Below, piece by piece: positions 6,309 to 15,900 of a stretch of 19,893 nt of DNA. Below the pieces are notes generated by a model. That model was not told the DNA's origin and made no database searches. It saw nothing but the letters and a program-made list of their open reading frames with translations. The stretch lies in NCBI GenBank assembly GCA_030740295.1, contig JASLXP010000507.1, positions 1 to 19,893 of the forward strand, in the 5' to 3' direction. Each line of letters begins with the position of its first letter. Position 1 is the stretch's first letter. Source of the stretch: Planctomycetota bacterium (GTDB lineage Bacteria > Planctomycetota > PUPC01 > JACPCR01). The position numbers were made by a program, and so were the translations under genes.

Positions 6309-9300
6309 TCATTCGAATCTCTGCCTGAAGTCCGCGCCCCAGATGACGTTTCCATCTGAATCAAGAAAGACAAGGTCGGTTAGGGGCTGAGCGGAGAGTC
6401 GCTGATAGCGGATGACAAGGGGCATCCATTGGACGGCAGTTACTTTCATTGTTTTCTGCGCCTGCAGCTCGAGAGATGCCTCCGATTCGGTTTCGTCCTT
6501 CTTGCGCTTCTCCGTTATCAGGCGTGTGCCTCCGAGCCAGACATCGACTTTTTCTTTGCCGCGGATACGGACGGATACCTCAGCATTTCTTGCGAACCGG
6601 ACGTTGGTGAATGCGAAGATGCGCTTGCCGACGTCTGCGGGGAAATCGGTCAGTGTATCGCTCTCGAAAGGACGCCATTTCAGATCCCAGAGTTTTGTGC
6701 GTGCGGCATCCTGCGGTTTCTCCGGCATCTCAGGGGCGAACTCATCGACGAGTTCCAGGGGCGGATCGGCGATGAGCCATTCGCGGCGTTTTTCGACTTC
6801 GACCAGGTCGTGACCCGCGTCGAAGGTCTTGTCGCCGATCCTGATCGAGATTGGCATCCGGTAGATTTCCGGACGTTGGTCCGCGTTGGGTTTCAGTTGT
6901 GTTTTGAACGTGAAGTTGGCGGCTGATGGCTTTCCGATGTTTCCGGCCGGGAGGTTTAAATCGGACAGCGACAGTTTAGTCTGCCAATTCTGATGAAGAG
7001 CGACTGTTACCTTGCCGCTGATTCTTCCTTCAATGAAATTCTGAACGTTGATGGATACGTCGGCCGGCTTCAGATTGCTTACGCGTGGCGGCGTCTTCTC
7101 CCAGCGCAGGATGTAAAGATCGTCGAATGCGGCTTCGTGCCTGGCGCCGTCGTTAAGTCTGAGCCAGACTCGTGCTGGATGATCCATGAGCTCGATGGCC
7201 TGCTTGCGGCCGAGGACAGTCTGCCATTCGATGGTCTTTTCCCCGTCAGCAGGGACGGTGATGTTTTGCTCTGGTCCGCCTCTGAGAAGAATGGCGGATG
7301 CAAACTCGGCCTTGATGTTGGCTGTCAGTTCCGTATCCGAATTGTTCCGGATGCGGGCACGGAATGGGACGATGTGGATATCCCCTTCGAGCCAGGGAGT
7401 CGGCAGGGCCTCGAAGACCAGAGGGGTGACGGCCTTGTGAGATCTGAAAGGCTCGGACGTTTCTTCAGTAACCATTGCACGGGCCGCGCGACCCGAGGTC
7501 AGGTCCTTCACCTCGACCGTCCACGGAAGTTTGGAATCCTGCTGGGCGGCGTAAAGGGTGGCGACTGCCCATCCTTTGATGGAGGTCTTCTCAAAGAGCC
7601 CAGCGATGATTTTGCTTTCCGCATCAAGGACTCGGATGTTCATGGAATGCCTGCATTCAGAGTACGAGTCATCGGACCTCAAAACATCGATTTTTACCTG
7701 CAGCCTGCGATCTGTTTCGCTGCGGATGAGTCGTGGCTCGACCTTCAAGTTGCCGAGGTCCTCGGTGATGAGGCTGAAGATTTCTCCGTAACTTGCGCGG
7801 AGAGTGAGGGGCCAGGAAGACCCGGCTAAAGCCGTTACTCCAACTCCGGCTTTCGAAAGCAGGCGATCGTTGAAGACGTCGTAGACTGCCTTCACATCAC
7901 CGGTGAGAACGAGTCTGGGCTGAATGAGCAGGTCATCAACGATTCGTACCTGGCGAATGTCGGTTTGACCTTCTTTGACTCTGATTGCCAGTGTGTGCTT
8001 GCCAGCGGTGAGCATAAAGCGAGGCCCTGCAATCCAGCGCAGCTTTCCCGTGCCTCTCTCGGAGCGGATCGCTACGCCATCCTTCCGATTCATGGCAAGT
8101 TGCAGGCCCTGCTTGCCGTCGATGGTCAGGTCTGCTGCGAAAGGCCTCTTCACATCGGCCTGCACCCAGACCTGGTATTTCTCTGCATCACCGGAAAGAT
8201 TGAAAGAGACCCCTCTGGAGAAATCCCCATTAAGGAACACATGCTTTTTGAATTCATGATCGGCCAGGTCGCCCTGCGACTGTGAGTGGCGAATCGACCA
8301 GTCGGTCGCAGCCAGTACGTACGACTGTGAGCCGTCGCGGGTGCGCAGCAGCACGGGCTCGACGGAAGGTTCCGGGAGGCCATTGTCATCAACGATCTGA
8401 TACTGCGGCCTGACCCCTGCATCGGCAAGGGTGCGCAGCAGCTTCGCCTGGTAATCGCTGAAGCCCGGTGTTTCGATTCGGTCGCCTTCGTATTTGAATG
8501 GAAAGTCCTTCGCATTCAGAAGGCGTCCGCCTTTGGCCTTCCAGGCATCCAATCGTTCCTTCCAGGTTTCGGGCAGATCTTTCGCTCCGATGAGGAAGAT
8601 GACTTTTAAATTTTCCAGTGGCATGCGTTCGCTGCGGAGCTGCGCCGGCGCCAGAGATTCGGGAAGGATGCCGCCAAACAAGAGCGCATCGAATAACGGG
8701 CGGGGCGCCGAACCAGAGCCGTGCATCCTGCCATCGGTGTAGAAGAATGCGACCTCCTTCGAGTGGACGTTTCGGGTATCGAGGAGCGCCTGTTCTTTGA
8801 GTTGCACCCGGCGAATGGATTCGGCCATCGCCTGGCCGTGAATCTTGAGTCTGTAATCCGAGGTCCAGATGGACGTATCGTCTGCCAGCCCCTGCGACGG
8901 TTTCAGGGATGGCGACCAGTTAATGAAATGCCTTCCGCCTGCGGCAAGCGCGTCCCAGTAGTTACGCCGGATCGCTTCGGGCCGCTTGTCCTGCACCACG
9001 TAGTAGAAATGCAGCATGATGGTGGACGGCGTATTGCCGAACATGGCGCGGGAGTAATGGCTCTCCCAGTTCGTGCGCGCCGGCCTGGCGCCCATGTAGA
9101 GGCGAGTATGAAACGCATCGCTCCAGTGCCACGGATGATTCGGATTGATTTTCTTGGCCCTGCGAAAAACCTCTTTGAAAATGTAGGTGCCCCACATGCT
9201 GCCCTCGTATTCACGCCAGTCTTTTTCAGCGCCGCGCCAGGCGTAGATCTGATTCCAGGAGGTCAGGTCCCCATTCCAGGGCAGGGGTGGGGGGATGCGC

Positions 9301-11639
9301 GATCTGGGCGGCATGGGCCAGCGAAACCAGGTTTTTTTCGTTCGGTGAAAAAGGCCGTAACTCTCTCGCCAGGATTCGTTGAGCGCGTCCAGGGAAAGGT
9401 ATTTCGACTTCAGAATGTTTCGATACAGCGCGGACGCTTCCTGGCTGATGTCTTCACCCCAATCGGAAACCACAGTCGATATGGGCGACTCATCCCACGG
9501 GTCGAGGATAGTGAAACCGGGCACGTTGAAGCGGAGGTGTTCGGAAAACTTTTTCGTGTCGCGCCCGTAACCGAAATCCGCACGCTCGACGAATTCGCCG
9601 GGCCAGGTCTTCATCGCTTTCGGGTGCGGGCCGAAGACTCCCCAGTTGTACCAGCCCGGATGCGCCTTCATCGACCAGAGCGTGTTGAAGCCTGATTCGA
9701 GGAGAAGTTTTTTCATGCGCGGATCCTTCGGCGATGCTCCGCTGTTCCACGGGGCATGGACGATGTCCTGCGTGAAATCGTAAGGCCCGCCGCGGTGGAG
9801 CAGCCGCTGCGAATTCTGGATCGTGATGCCTTCCGAATTCAGGATCTTCAGGTTCAGGAAATACGACCCGATTCTGTAGTCCCGGGCGTGAAGCTCGAGT
9901 GGATAAGGGCCGTTGACGCCTCGCTTTAATTCGATGGCCTGACGCTGCCGCTGGAGCGTGCGGCCATTTCCGTCAGTGACCTCAAGTGAAAGGCTCAGGC
10001 CGGAAAGGGGCACATTCCGCCGATTATGGACAGTGGCCTTGCCGGCAAGCTCCCCGCCTGCCTTTTCGTAGAAGCTTTGGAACTGCCACGTTAGACGGAG
10101 AGGTGACTCGATATCGAACGACCACTGTGTTACGGATTCAGCACCATCAGTTTTGAAAGCCAGACGAGCGTCATAGCGGCCGTCTTGAAGTGTCCACGGT
10201 AGAGCAATCTCAACTCGCGGCCGCAGCAGTTTCTTGCCTTTGAAGTCGATGGCGACCTTTTGCGTCGCAGCCTTCTTCTCTCCAAGCGACACATCGACAA
10301 GCAGCATTCCGGGCGCGCTGCTTTCAGAAAACAGGTTCACGGCAAATCCGGCCTTCTTGCCGGCCATCACCTTCTCCGGCCCGGCGTGCAGATCGACAAG
10401 TGCCTGGAATGCCTTTTCGCCTTCCACCGCGTGGAGCAGGAGATTGCGGATATGCCCTTCTTCGATGATGCCCCTTCCCCAACGGCGGTCCCGGCTGTCC
10501 CGATGGCTCTGTGCACGATCCAGCGCTTTGATGGGAAGCTCCTTCTGCTTCCCATGGCTCGCCAACACAATTGAACGGCCACGTCCGAAATTCGCGACTC
10601 CGGACAGCAAGTCATTCCGAAATTCGCCGCTGAACCCCGCTATGCTCGGCCGGAATTGATTGTCCAGCGTCTGCGGCAGCGCCGAGTGCCACAGTTGATA
10701 AGGCATCGCGAAGTGATGAACGACGCGCCCCTGTACCGTTCGGATTTCGCCGCTCACGAACGGCCCATTTCCCAGAACGATCAAGGCACCGCCGCGCCGC
10801 ACAAACTGATAGATTTTCCAGCGCGCCTGCCACGGGAACTCGTAGGCCAGCATGTTGCCAACAATGACGACATCCAGTTGAGGCTTGCCGTCTTTGTCTT
10901 CGAGCAGTGAAAAGAACTCCTTAAGGTCAGGCGGTCCACCATACTTCAGAAGAACTTCATTCAGGTCCCTCGAAGGAGCGCCATAAACTCGCAGCCCAAA
11001 TTCGCTGACCAGATTCCTCCACTCATCGCGCTTCACTGTGCCCGGCACACCCAGATAGAAGATCCCCCCTCCCTTCAGCGATCCTGAATGGGGGCTGGCA
11101 GCACCTTTGCCGTTCTCGATGTGTGAAATGGCATCTTCATAAATCCATCGCGAGAGTCCCGCCTGTCTGGGTATGTTCTTTTGCAGATGAGGGAGCGCGG
11201 TCTTCTCACCAATGAGTCCCAGTGCATGGGCAGCCGCCTCTCTTACCTCTGACGATGAATGCCTGAGCGCTGCCTGAAGAACCGGCAGTGCGGATTTCGC
11301 CTTCATCATTCCCAGCGTGACGGCTGAGATAGTTGCTATCTCCGGTTTGTCTTTCTTCAGGAACTCGACGAGCTTGGCCACCAGTTTCTTGCTCTCCGTC
11401 TGCGTTCGGGACGCCCAGATCGCCGAACGCCGGAAGGTCGCACGTCCGTGCTCCATCTTCATGAGCAGTTCGTTCAGGCGTCCGCCGCCCAGCAGGTCGT
11501 CTCCCTCTTCGTCTTCTATGAGCGCATCGAGGTCGTCGAGTTCGTTCAGGTCTTCGGCCGTGAGCGAAACAAAGCAGGCCATCATCAGGCCCAAAGCCCA
11601 GAGAGTGCGTTCGCATCCAGTCTGTTCGGCAGATTTCAT
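6309..11639 (-). CDS. Giant exported multidomain protein: HEAT repeats, amidotransferase-like fold, GH42-like barrel, beta-sandwiches
   Basis: This 1776-residue protein starts with a likely signal peptide (R11, hydrophobic core 12-28, cut near LTA/ED). A very acidic stretch follows (29-49). Residues about 75-175 are PBS-lyase/HEAT-like repeats (EIATISAVTLGMMKAKSALPVLQAAL; EVREAAAHALGLIGEKTALPHL). Residues about 190-410 look like a ThuA/glutamine-amidotransferase-like Rossmann domain (LDVVIVGNMLAYEFPW, FVRRGGALIVLGNG). A beta-sandwich (about 415-620) precedes a GH42-like barrel (about 625-950). In the barrel, ILDPWDESP (711-719) and NWESHYSRAMFG (857-868) are candidate acid/base and nucleophile sites, and YLSLDALNESWRESYG recalls GH42 enzymes. 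A second amidotransferase-like domain (about 960-1115), as in GH42 trimerisation domains, and several beta-sandwiches, some possibly carbohydrate-binding, follow. It is probably an exported glycoside hydrolase or glycan-binding protein. Fold assignments are from pattern reading; activity is unproven. Confidence 0.75.
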   Translation of the reverse strand: MKSAEQTGCERTLWALGLMMACFVSLTAEDLNELDDLDALIEDEEGDDLLGGGRLNELLMKMEHGRATFRRSAIWASRTQTESKKLVAKLVEFLKKDKPEIATISAVTLGMMKAKSALPVLQAALRHSSSEVREAAAHALGLIGEKTALPHLQKNIPRQAGLSRWIYEDAISHIENGKGAASPHSGSLKGGGIFYLGVPGTVKRDEWRNLVSEFGLRVYGAPSRDLNEVLLKYGGPPDLKEFFSLLEDKDGKPQLDVVIVGNMLAYEFPWQARWKIYQFVRRGGALIVLGNGPFVSGEIRTVQGRVVHHFAMPYQLWHSALPQTLDNQFRPSIAGFSGEFRNDLLSGVANFGRGRSIVLASHGKQKELPIKALDRAQSHRDSRDRRWGRGIIEEGHIRNLLLHAVEGEKAFQALVDLHAGPEKVMAGKKAGFAVNLFSESSAPGMLLVDVSLGEKKAATQKVAIDFKGKKLLRPRVEIALPWTLQDGRYDARLAFKTDGAESVTQWSFDIESPLRLTWQFQSFYEKAGGELAGKATVHNRRNVPLSGLSLSLEVTDGNGRTLQRQRQAIELKRGVNGPYPLELHARDYRIGSYFLNLKILNSEGITIQNSQRLLHRGGPYDFTQDIVHAPWNSGASPKDPRMKKLLLESGFNTLWSMKAHPGWYNWGVFGPHPKAMKTWPGEFVERADFGYGRDTKKFSEHLRFNVPGFTILDPWDESPISTVVSDWGEDISQEASALYRNILKSKYLSLDALNESWRESYGLFHRTKKTWFRWPMPPRSRIPPPLPWNGDLTSWNQIYAWRGAEKDWREYEGSMWGTYIFKEVFRRAKKINPNHPWHWSDAFHTRLYMGARPARTNWESHYSRAMFGNTPSTIMLHFYYVVQDKRPEAIRRNYWDALAAGGRHFINWSPSLKPSQGLADDTSIWTSDYRLKIHGQAMAESIRRVQLKEQALLDTRNVHSKEVAFFYTDGRMHGSGSAPRPLFDALLFGGILPESLAPAQLRSERMPLENLKVIFLIGAKDLPETWKERLDAWKAKGGRLLNAKDFPFKYEGDRIETPGFSDYQAKLLRTLADAGVRPQYQIVDDNGLPEPSVEPVLLRTRDGSQSYVLAATDWSIRHSQSQGDLADHEFKKHVFLNGDFSRGVSFNLSGDAEKYQVWVQADVKRPFAADLTIDGKQGLQLAMNRKDGVAIRSERGTGKLRWIAGPRFMLTAGKHTLAIRVKEGQTDIRQVRIVDDLLIQPRLVLTGDVKAVYDVFNDRLLSKAGVGVTALAGSSWPLTLRASYGEIFSLITEDLGNLKVEPRLIRSETDRRLQVKIDVLRSDDSYSECRHSMNIRVLDAESKIIAGLFEKTSIKGWAVATLYAAQQDSKLPWTVEVKDLTSGRAARAMVTEETSEPFRSHKAVTPLVFEALPTPWLEGDIHIVPFRARIRNNSDTELTANIKAEFASAILLRGGPEQNITVPADGEKTIEWQTVLGRKQAIELMDHPARVWLRLNDGARHEAAFDDLYILRWEKTPPRVSNLKPADVSINVQNFIEGRISGKVTVALHQNWQTKLSLSDLNLPAGNIGKPSAANFTFKTQLKPNADQRPEIYRMPISIRIGDKTFDAGHDLVEVEKRREWLIADPPLELVDEFAPEMPEKPQDAARTKLWDLKWRPFESDTLTDFPADVGKRIFAFTNVRFARNAEVSVRIRGKEKVDVWLGGTRLITEKRKKDETESEASLELQAQKTMKVTAVQWMPLVIRYQRLSAQPLTDLVFLDSDGNVIWGADFRQRFE

Positions 11640-11760
11640 GTAGGCGGTCCAGCTTCCCTCGTTTGCTGATGAAGGGGTTGCTGTCTGTTAGTATCTGACT
11701 TGTGTCACCCACGGTAAGGGTGCAGCATCGTAATGATTTTGGTCATTCCGGGAAACTGTC
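11640..11760. other. Divergent intergenic region between the giant glycosidase-like gene and the Uma2 stump/phyH
   Basis: This region must hold the control signals for the minus-strand gene starting at 11639, and perhaps for the plus-strand phyH. Small inverted repeats occur: CACCC/GGGTG with a 7-base loop (11706-11722) and AATGA/TCATT with a 6-base loop (11732-11747). No -35/-10 pair convinces me on either strand. The plus strand has stop codons in all useful frames. Confidence 0.35.
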
Positions 11761-11901
11761 ATGAGCGTGGCAACAGTTGAGAGCCCTCCAATCGAAACGC
11801 TTCAAGAAGACGACAAGCTTGACGGTGGTGACGTATTGCCCGGCTTTGCTCTGCCAATACAGGAGTGGTTTGAACGGGCGGGAAAATGGGGCGGGCACTG
11901 A
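11761..11901 (+). pseudogene. C-terminal remnant of a Uma2-family (DUF820) endonuclease
   Basis: An unlisted 46-codon frame encodes a peptide containing IETLQEDDKLDGGDVLPGF followed by ALPIQEWFERAGK. The phrase LDGGDVLPGF.LP is the typical C-terminal signature of Uma2 (DUF820) proteins, restriction-endonuclease-fold proteins of about 190 residues, often present in many copies in planctomycete and cyanobacterial genomes. The catalytic core (the D...ExK region) is missing. Upstream in the same frame are stop codons at 11731-11736, and only about 120 bases remain before the divergent gene. A GGGAA lies close before the ATG, so the stump might still be translated. The frame ends seven bases before phyH. 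It is most likely a decayed gene whose 5' part was deleted or displaced. A functional 46-residue peptide is less likely. Confidence 0.6.
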
Positions 11902-11907
11902 TTTCAA

Positions 11908-12861
11908 ATGAACGACCCAGCACATCCCCCCACATTCGAGCGTCCGTTCCCGGCACTCACCCCCGAACAGCGGTATCACTTCGAGGTCTACGGTTACACT
12001 GTCGTCGAAAACACGTTGCAGCCGGATGAAGTCAGGGAATGCAAGGACGCGGTTTATGGCATTCGCGAGGAACTTCTGAAGCTCGAAGACCCAAGTATGA
12101 ACGGGCCCAGATGCCACGGGGCCTATCTTGCTAAGAGCCAGCCCCATCACCATTTCCTGGGCCACATCGTGGAGGCCGAGCCGGCAGTGACGGCCTATGC
12201 CACGCACCCGCGCCTGGTAGCGATGGCTGAGGAGATTATGGGAGGCGAGGCGCGCATCGTTGAAGTCAATGCGCATATCAATTCAAAAGTCCCGGATGCC
12301 GATTTTTCGCAGGAGCCCACGTATGGCTTTCACAAAGGGGCAGACGTTCCTTTCGGCGCACACGTGATGAATGGGCTCATTCACTGTTCATTCGTCAAAA
12401 CGCTGACCAACCTGACAGACCTGGGGCCGGACGACGGAGGAACGGTCGTGGTCGCCGGTTCGCATAAAGTTGATGTTCCTTCCGATCAGTTGATTGAGGC
12501 TGCTTACTCCGACCGTTCGCTCATTCACCAGGTGGTGGCGCCCGCGGGATCGACGCTGCTGTTTGCGGAGACACTGATTCACGCGACGGGGCAGATCAGG
12601 TCGGACACTGAGAGAGTGATTCTGATCGCAGGATACGGCACGACCCTGTATCCGTACTGGGATAACGGCATTCTGAGTGAAGACTTCGAGAACCAGATTC
12701 CAGACCACATGCGGACGCTGTTCAAGGGCAAAGTACACTGGACAAGAAACCCGCGCTACCGCACCCTCGATCAAACCGCGGACGACCGTGATTTCAACCT
12801 CGGGAAATGGGATGACCGAAGGCGGGTGGAGAAGCAGCCGGAAGTCACGGGAAAGAAATAG
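11908..12861 (+). CDS. PhyH (phytanoyl-CoA dioxygenase)-family Fe(II)/2-oxoglutarate oxygenase-like protein
   Basis: The 317-residue protein has the PhyH layout: an N-terminal helical region with YHFEVYGYTVVENTLQPDEV (23-42), as in the family opening, then the double-stranded beta-helix core. Visible core motifs are FHKGAD (141-146), NGLIHCSFVKTLTNLTDLGPDDGGTVVVAGSHK (155-187), LLFAETLIHATG (217-228) and ERVILIAGY (235-243). In active members, iron is held by H-x-D...H and 2-oxoglutarate by a late Arg. Here H225 fits the distal His and R236 the 2-oxoglutarate Arg. The proximal pair is unclear: H142/D146 have the spacing H-x3-D, and H159 is an alternative. There is no signal peptide, so it should be cytosolic. 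It starts seven bases after the Uma2 stump, with no strong Shine-Dalgarno. It is divergent from the giant glycosidase-like gene and convergent with the beta-helix gene. The substrate is unknown, and oxygen-dependent chemistry contrasts with the oxygen-sensitive por/abfD enzymes. Confidence 0.85.
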   Translation: MNDPAHPPTFERPFPALTPEQRYHFEVYGYTVVENTLQPDEVRECKDAVYGIREELLKLEDPSMNGPRCHGAYLAKSQPHHHFLGHIVEAEPAVTAYATHPRLVAMAEEIMGGEARIVEVNAHINSKVPDADFSQEPTYGFHKGADVPFGAHVMNGLIHCSFVKTLTNLTDLGPDDGGTVVVAGSHKVDVPSDQLIEAAYSDRSLIHQVVAPAGSTLLFAETLIHATGQIRSDTERVILIAGYGTTLYPYWDNGILSEDFENQIPDHMRTLFKGKVHWTRNPRYRTLDQTADDRDFNLGKWDDRRRVEKQPEVTGKK

Positions 12862-12900
12862 GCACCCGGAAAGGCGACTCAGGAACCTCGTTCTTCAGCC

Positions 12901-12919
12901 CAGACCATCGGTCGGTCTG
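12901..12919. terminator. Possible weak bidirectional hairpin between convergent genes
   Basis: CAGACC (12901-12906) and GGTCTG (12914-12919) form a perfect 6-bp stem with a 7-base loop. It lies in the 69-base gap between the ends of phyH and of the beta-helix gene. There is no T-tract on either side, so it is weak as an intrinsic terminator. Its position is the main argument. Confidence 0.25.
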
Positions 12920-12930
12920 CCCGGTTGTCC

Positions 12931-15900
12931 CTACTTTTCGGATGGCGCGACAGCGACCCGGTCAACAAAGAATTCAGTAAATTCGTTGTCGCTGGTTTTC
13001 TTGTTATTGAATGCGCCGATGACCAGTTGATGCTCGCCGGGCTTCAATGTGCCGGGAACGAAATGAAGTTCCATCCAGCCGGTCGAGATGTAACCACCAC
13101 CCTTGCCATCTCCCGTAATACGTTCGAAGTAGTCTTTGGCTGCCACGAGAAGCGGCTTCCCATCGAGGGAAATCATCACCTCGCTGTATTCATCCTGTTC
13201 GTACTGGGGTGACTGCCTCAGCATGCAGCGCACCATCAGAGCTAACTTCGCGGGCTTGTCCAGGTTGAAGGGCCGTCGCCAGCCTGCGGACATGTTCTCT
13301 ACCGTTTCCTTGTCTACGCCTCCCAGCATGATCCGAAGAGCGCCTCCCTCCTTTCCAGCCTTGATCCATTCGCCACTTGCATAGTTTGGCTGTCTGGTCT
13401 TTCTGAAAGCGTCTTTCTGAAGGACGAATCCATCCGCGTCTGTGTCGAAATAGGCGTCGACTAACGCACCTTTCAACGATTTGCGCTCGATCCTCTTCGA
13501 CAGGTGCACGGGCATGGCGCCAATGGTCGTGCCGTTTTCACCCGCGCCGATGAGTGGACTGTCGGGCGACAATTCAAAACGGAGGAGTGGCATGTCACGG
13601 CGCATGGGGTCGACGAAGACAGAATGTCTGTCATGGCCTGAAAACTCGCGCCAGTCCTCGATGTTGCGGAACCGCAGATAGGTGTGGCCGCGCTTTTCCG
13701 GAGGCGTCGTTTTGTTCGGCAGGAATTTTGCCTTGGGGTAACCGCCCACTCCCCGTTCCCAGGTGCCGGAGAGCCGGTAGAAGATGGTCACTGCCTTGCT
13801 GCGTGACGGGGCATCGGGATGTGAAAGATTAGGGGCCGCGCCCTTGCGAGGCACGAAGTTTCTCAAGACCGTCCCCAGATTGTTGTAATCAGATTCGAAG
13901 GTCTTCAGATCCTCCATGTTGTGAAGCCGCACGCCGAGTACATCGTTGCCCATGAATGCGAGATCGTTGTTCTTGAAGATTGATCCATCAGCGGATTCGT
14001 CAAAGTCGATCCCTGAGTGGCTCGTGCCTGTTCCGGTGTTGTAGCGAATGGTGGAACGAGGGCTTTTGTAGATGTACATAACGCCATCGTTTTTGAATAT
14101 CATGTTTCGCTCGGCGGTGAACTCTGGCGAATAGGCAACAAACAGGCCCCTGCCCTGCGGCCTTTTTTGCCACCAGAATGCGTTCCAGATTCTGCATCCG
14201 CGAACAGTTGCGTTTGGCGAACGGAATACATAGATACCGGCAATGATGGTGTACCAGCGCAACTCCAGATCTCTTATTTCCACATGTGGCGCGCGGACTA
14301 GGGAAAGCGGGCTGCGAACCTTGCGCAGGCCATCGAGTACGGCGCCCCACTTTTCCGCCGAACGGATGACAATGGGCGCGCCTGCCACGCCTCCGTGCGT
14401 GAGAACGGTCGACCCTCCATAAACACCGGGTGCGAGAACTATCACATCCCCCGGCAAAGCTCGGTCTGCCGCGTACTGCAAGGTGTGGCAAGGATTGGTT
14501 TCCGTGCCTGCATCCTCCGCATCGCGCCCGCTGGTCGAGACGTGCCAATTCCTTGCTTTGCCTTCGAGCTTGATCTTGCCATTCTTGCCGGGCCAGACGC
14601 CGCTGCGAGTCGTTAAATCGATTTGGTAATCGATGCTCGTACCGGAAGTTCTCTTTGCAGGAATCGCCGCAAGCACGTGGTCTCGGCGCGGCTCGGGGCT
14701 TGTGCCTTCTGCGTAATAGTAGAAACGGCTCTCATTCTGATAAAAGCGCGTTCTCATCGGAGCTGAATCGGAACCGAAGAAACCCGTCGCCATGCATTCA
14801 ACGTTTGTTCTAAAAGAAATTGTCGCACCAAATGAGTTTGCCCGGATGACCGGTTCGCCCTGGATGCGTGGCGTCTCTGCCCGCCGCACGATCGAAATCT
14901 CCTGGGGCTGACTCCAATTACCCGCGTTATCTGAGGCGATAACAGCGAATCGGTAGGGGCGATCGGGTTGTGCCAATGAGACCTGATAAAGCCTGGAAAG
15001 CGGAAGTGCCTGTGACCATGCCCGACCGTCGACACGGACTTTCATGAGAGTGGCCCGGCCGATGCAATCCCAGGCTTCAATGGCGACTGAAACTTCCGGC
15101 TCGAACGAAAGAAACTGATCGGCCTGGCCGGGCAGCGGAACCAGGTTGGGCTGGCGTGACAGACTGACCCTTGGCGGCGAGGTGTCCTTAAATGTCGCGG
15201 TCACCTGCCCTCTTGCGCCAATGAGGAAGCCCTCAGGCCCATCCGGCAGACAGAGGCTGTCTTTCAACAGCCGGCAATCATCCGCAGAGAGAGACGCGGT
15301 TCGAGCATCAGCGATGAAGTTGTCGGCTCCGTTCTGATTCGCTGCTTTCAAAATCTCGGAGAGTTGGCCGACCTCCTTCCAGGGGGCGGACCAGATGCAG
15401 TTCTGGTCAGTCTTCAGATTTGCGCCGCCTGGCCTCGAAATCTGGATCGGGTGACGGCTGTTAATGAACAGGTTCCGACGACAGGTGATGGTTGTATCCG
15501 GCCTTCCTGCGAACGATCCTCCAAAGCCCAGACTGGCATCGATAATCGTGTTGTTCTCGACCAGAAATTTTCCTGGAAGCGTTTTGATAAACACGCCACC
15601 GCTGAAACCTTGAATCACGTTGCGCCGGACCACAGCCGTATCTTTCGTGGAAAAGTAGAGCAGCACGGCTGAGTCTTCCTGGCTGCCTTTCGGGATCGGC
15701 ACTTCAAAGCTGTCGCGCACCTTCGTAAAGACGCAGTCTTCGATGACCGGGCGAGCCCCGCCGCAGCGAAGGCCCCCGCCAACGTCCCGCGCGCGGCAGT
15801 TCCGTATGGTGACATCCTCACCGTTGATGTAGAAGCCCCGGGGACAGTTTGTCGTAACGCAATTTTCGACCACGCTGCCTTTTCCGTAAACCATGATGCC

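Noticed and set aside
8721..9695. 324-residue plus-strand frame opposite the giant glycosidase-like gene
   Set aside because: The opposite strand carries coherent domains; this frame has low-complexity composition typical of shadows.
11743..12276. 177-residue minus-strand frame across the phyH start
   Set aside because: Overlaps conserved PhyH codons and the Uma2 stump on the plus strand; no recognisable protein.
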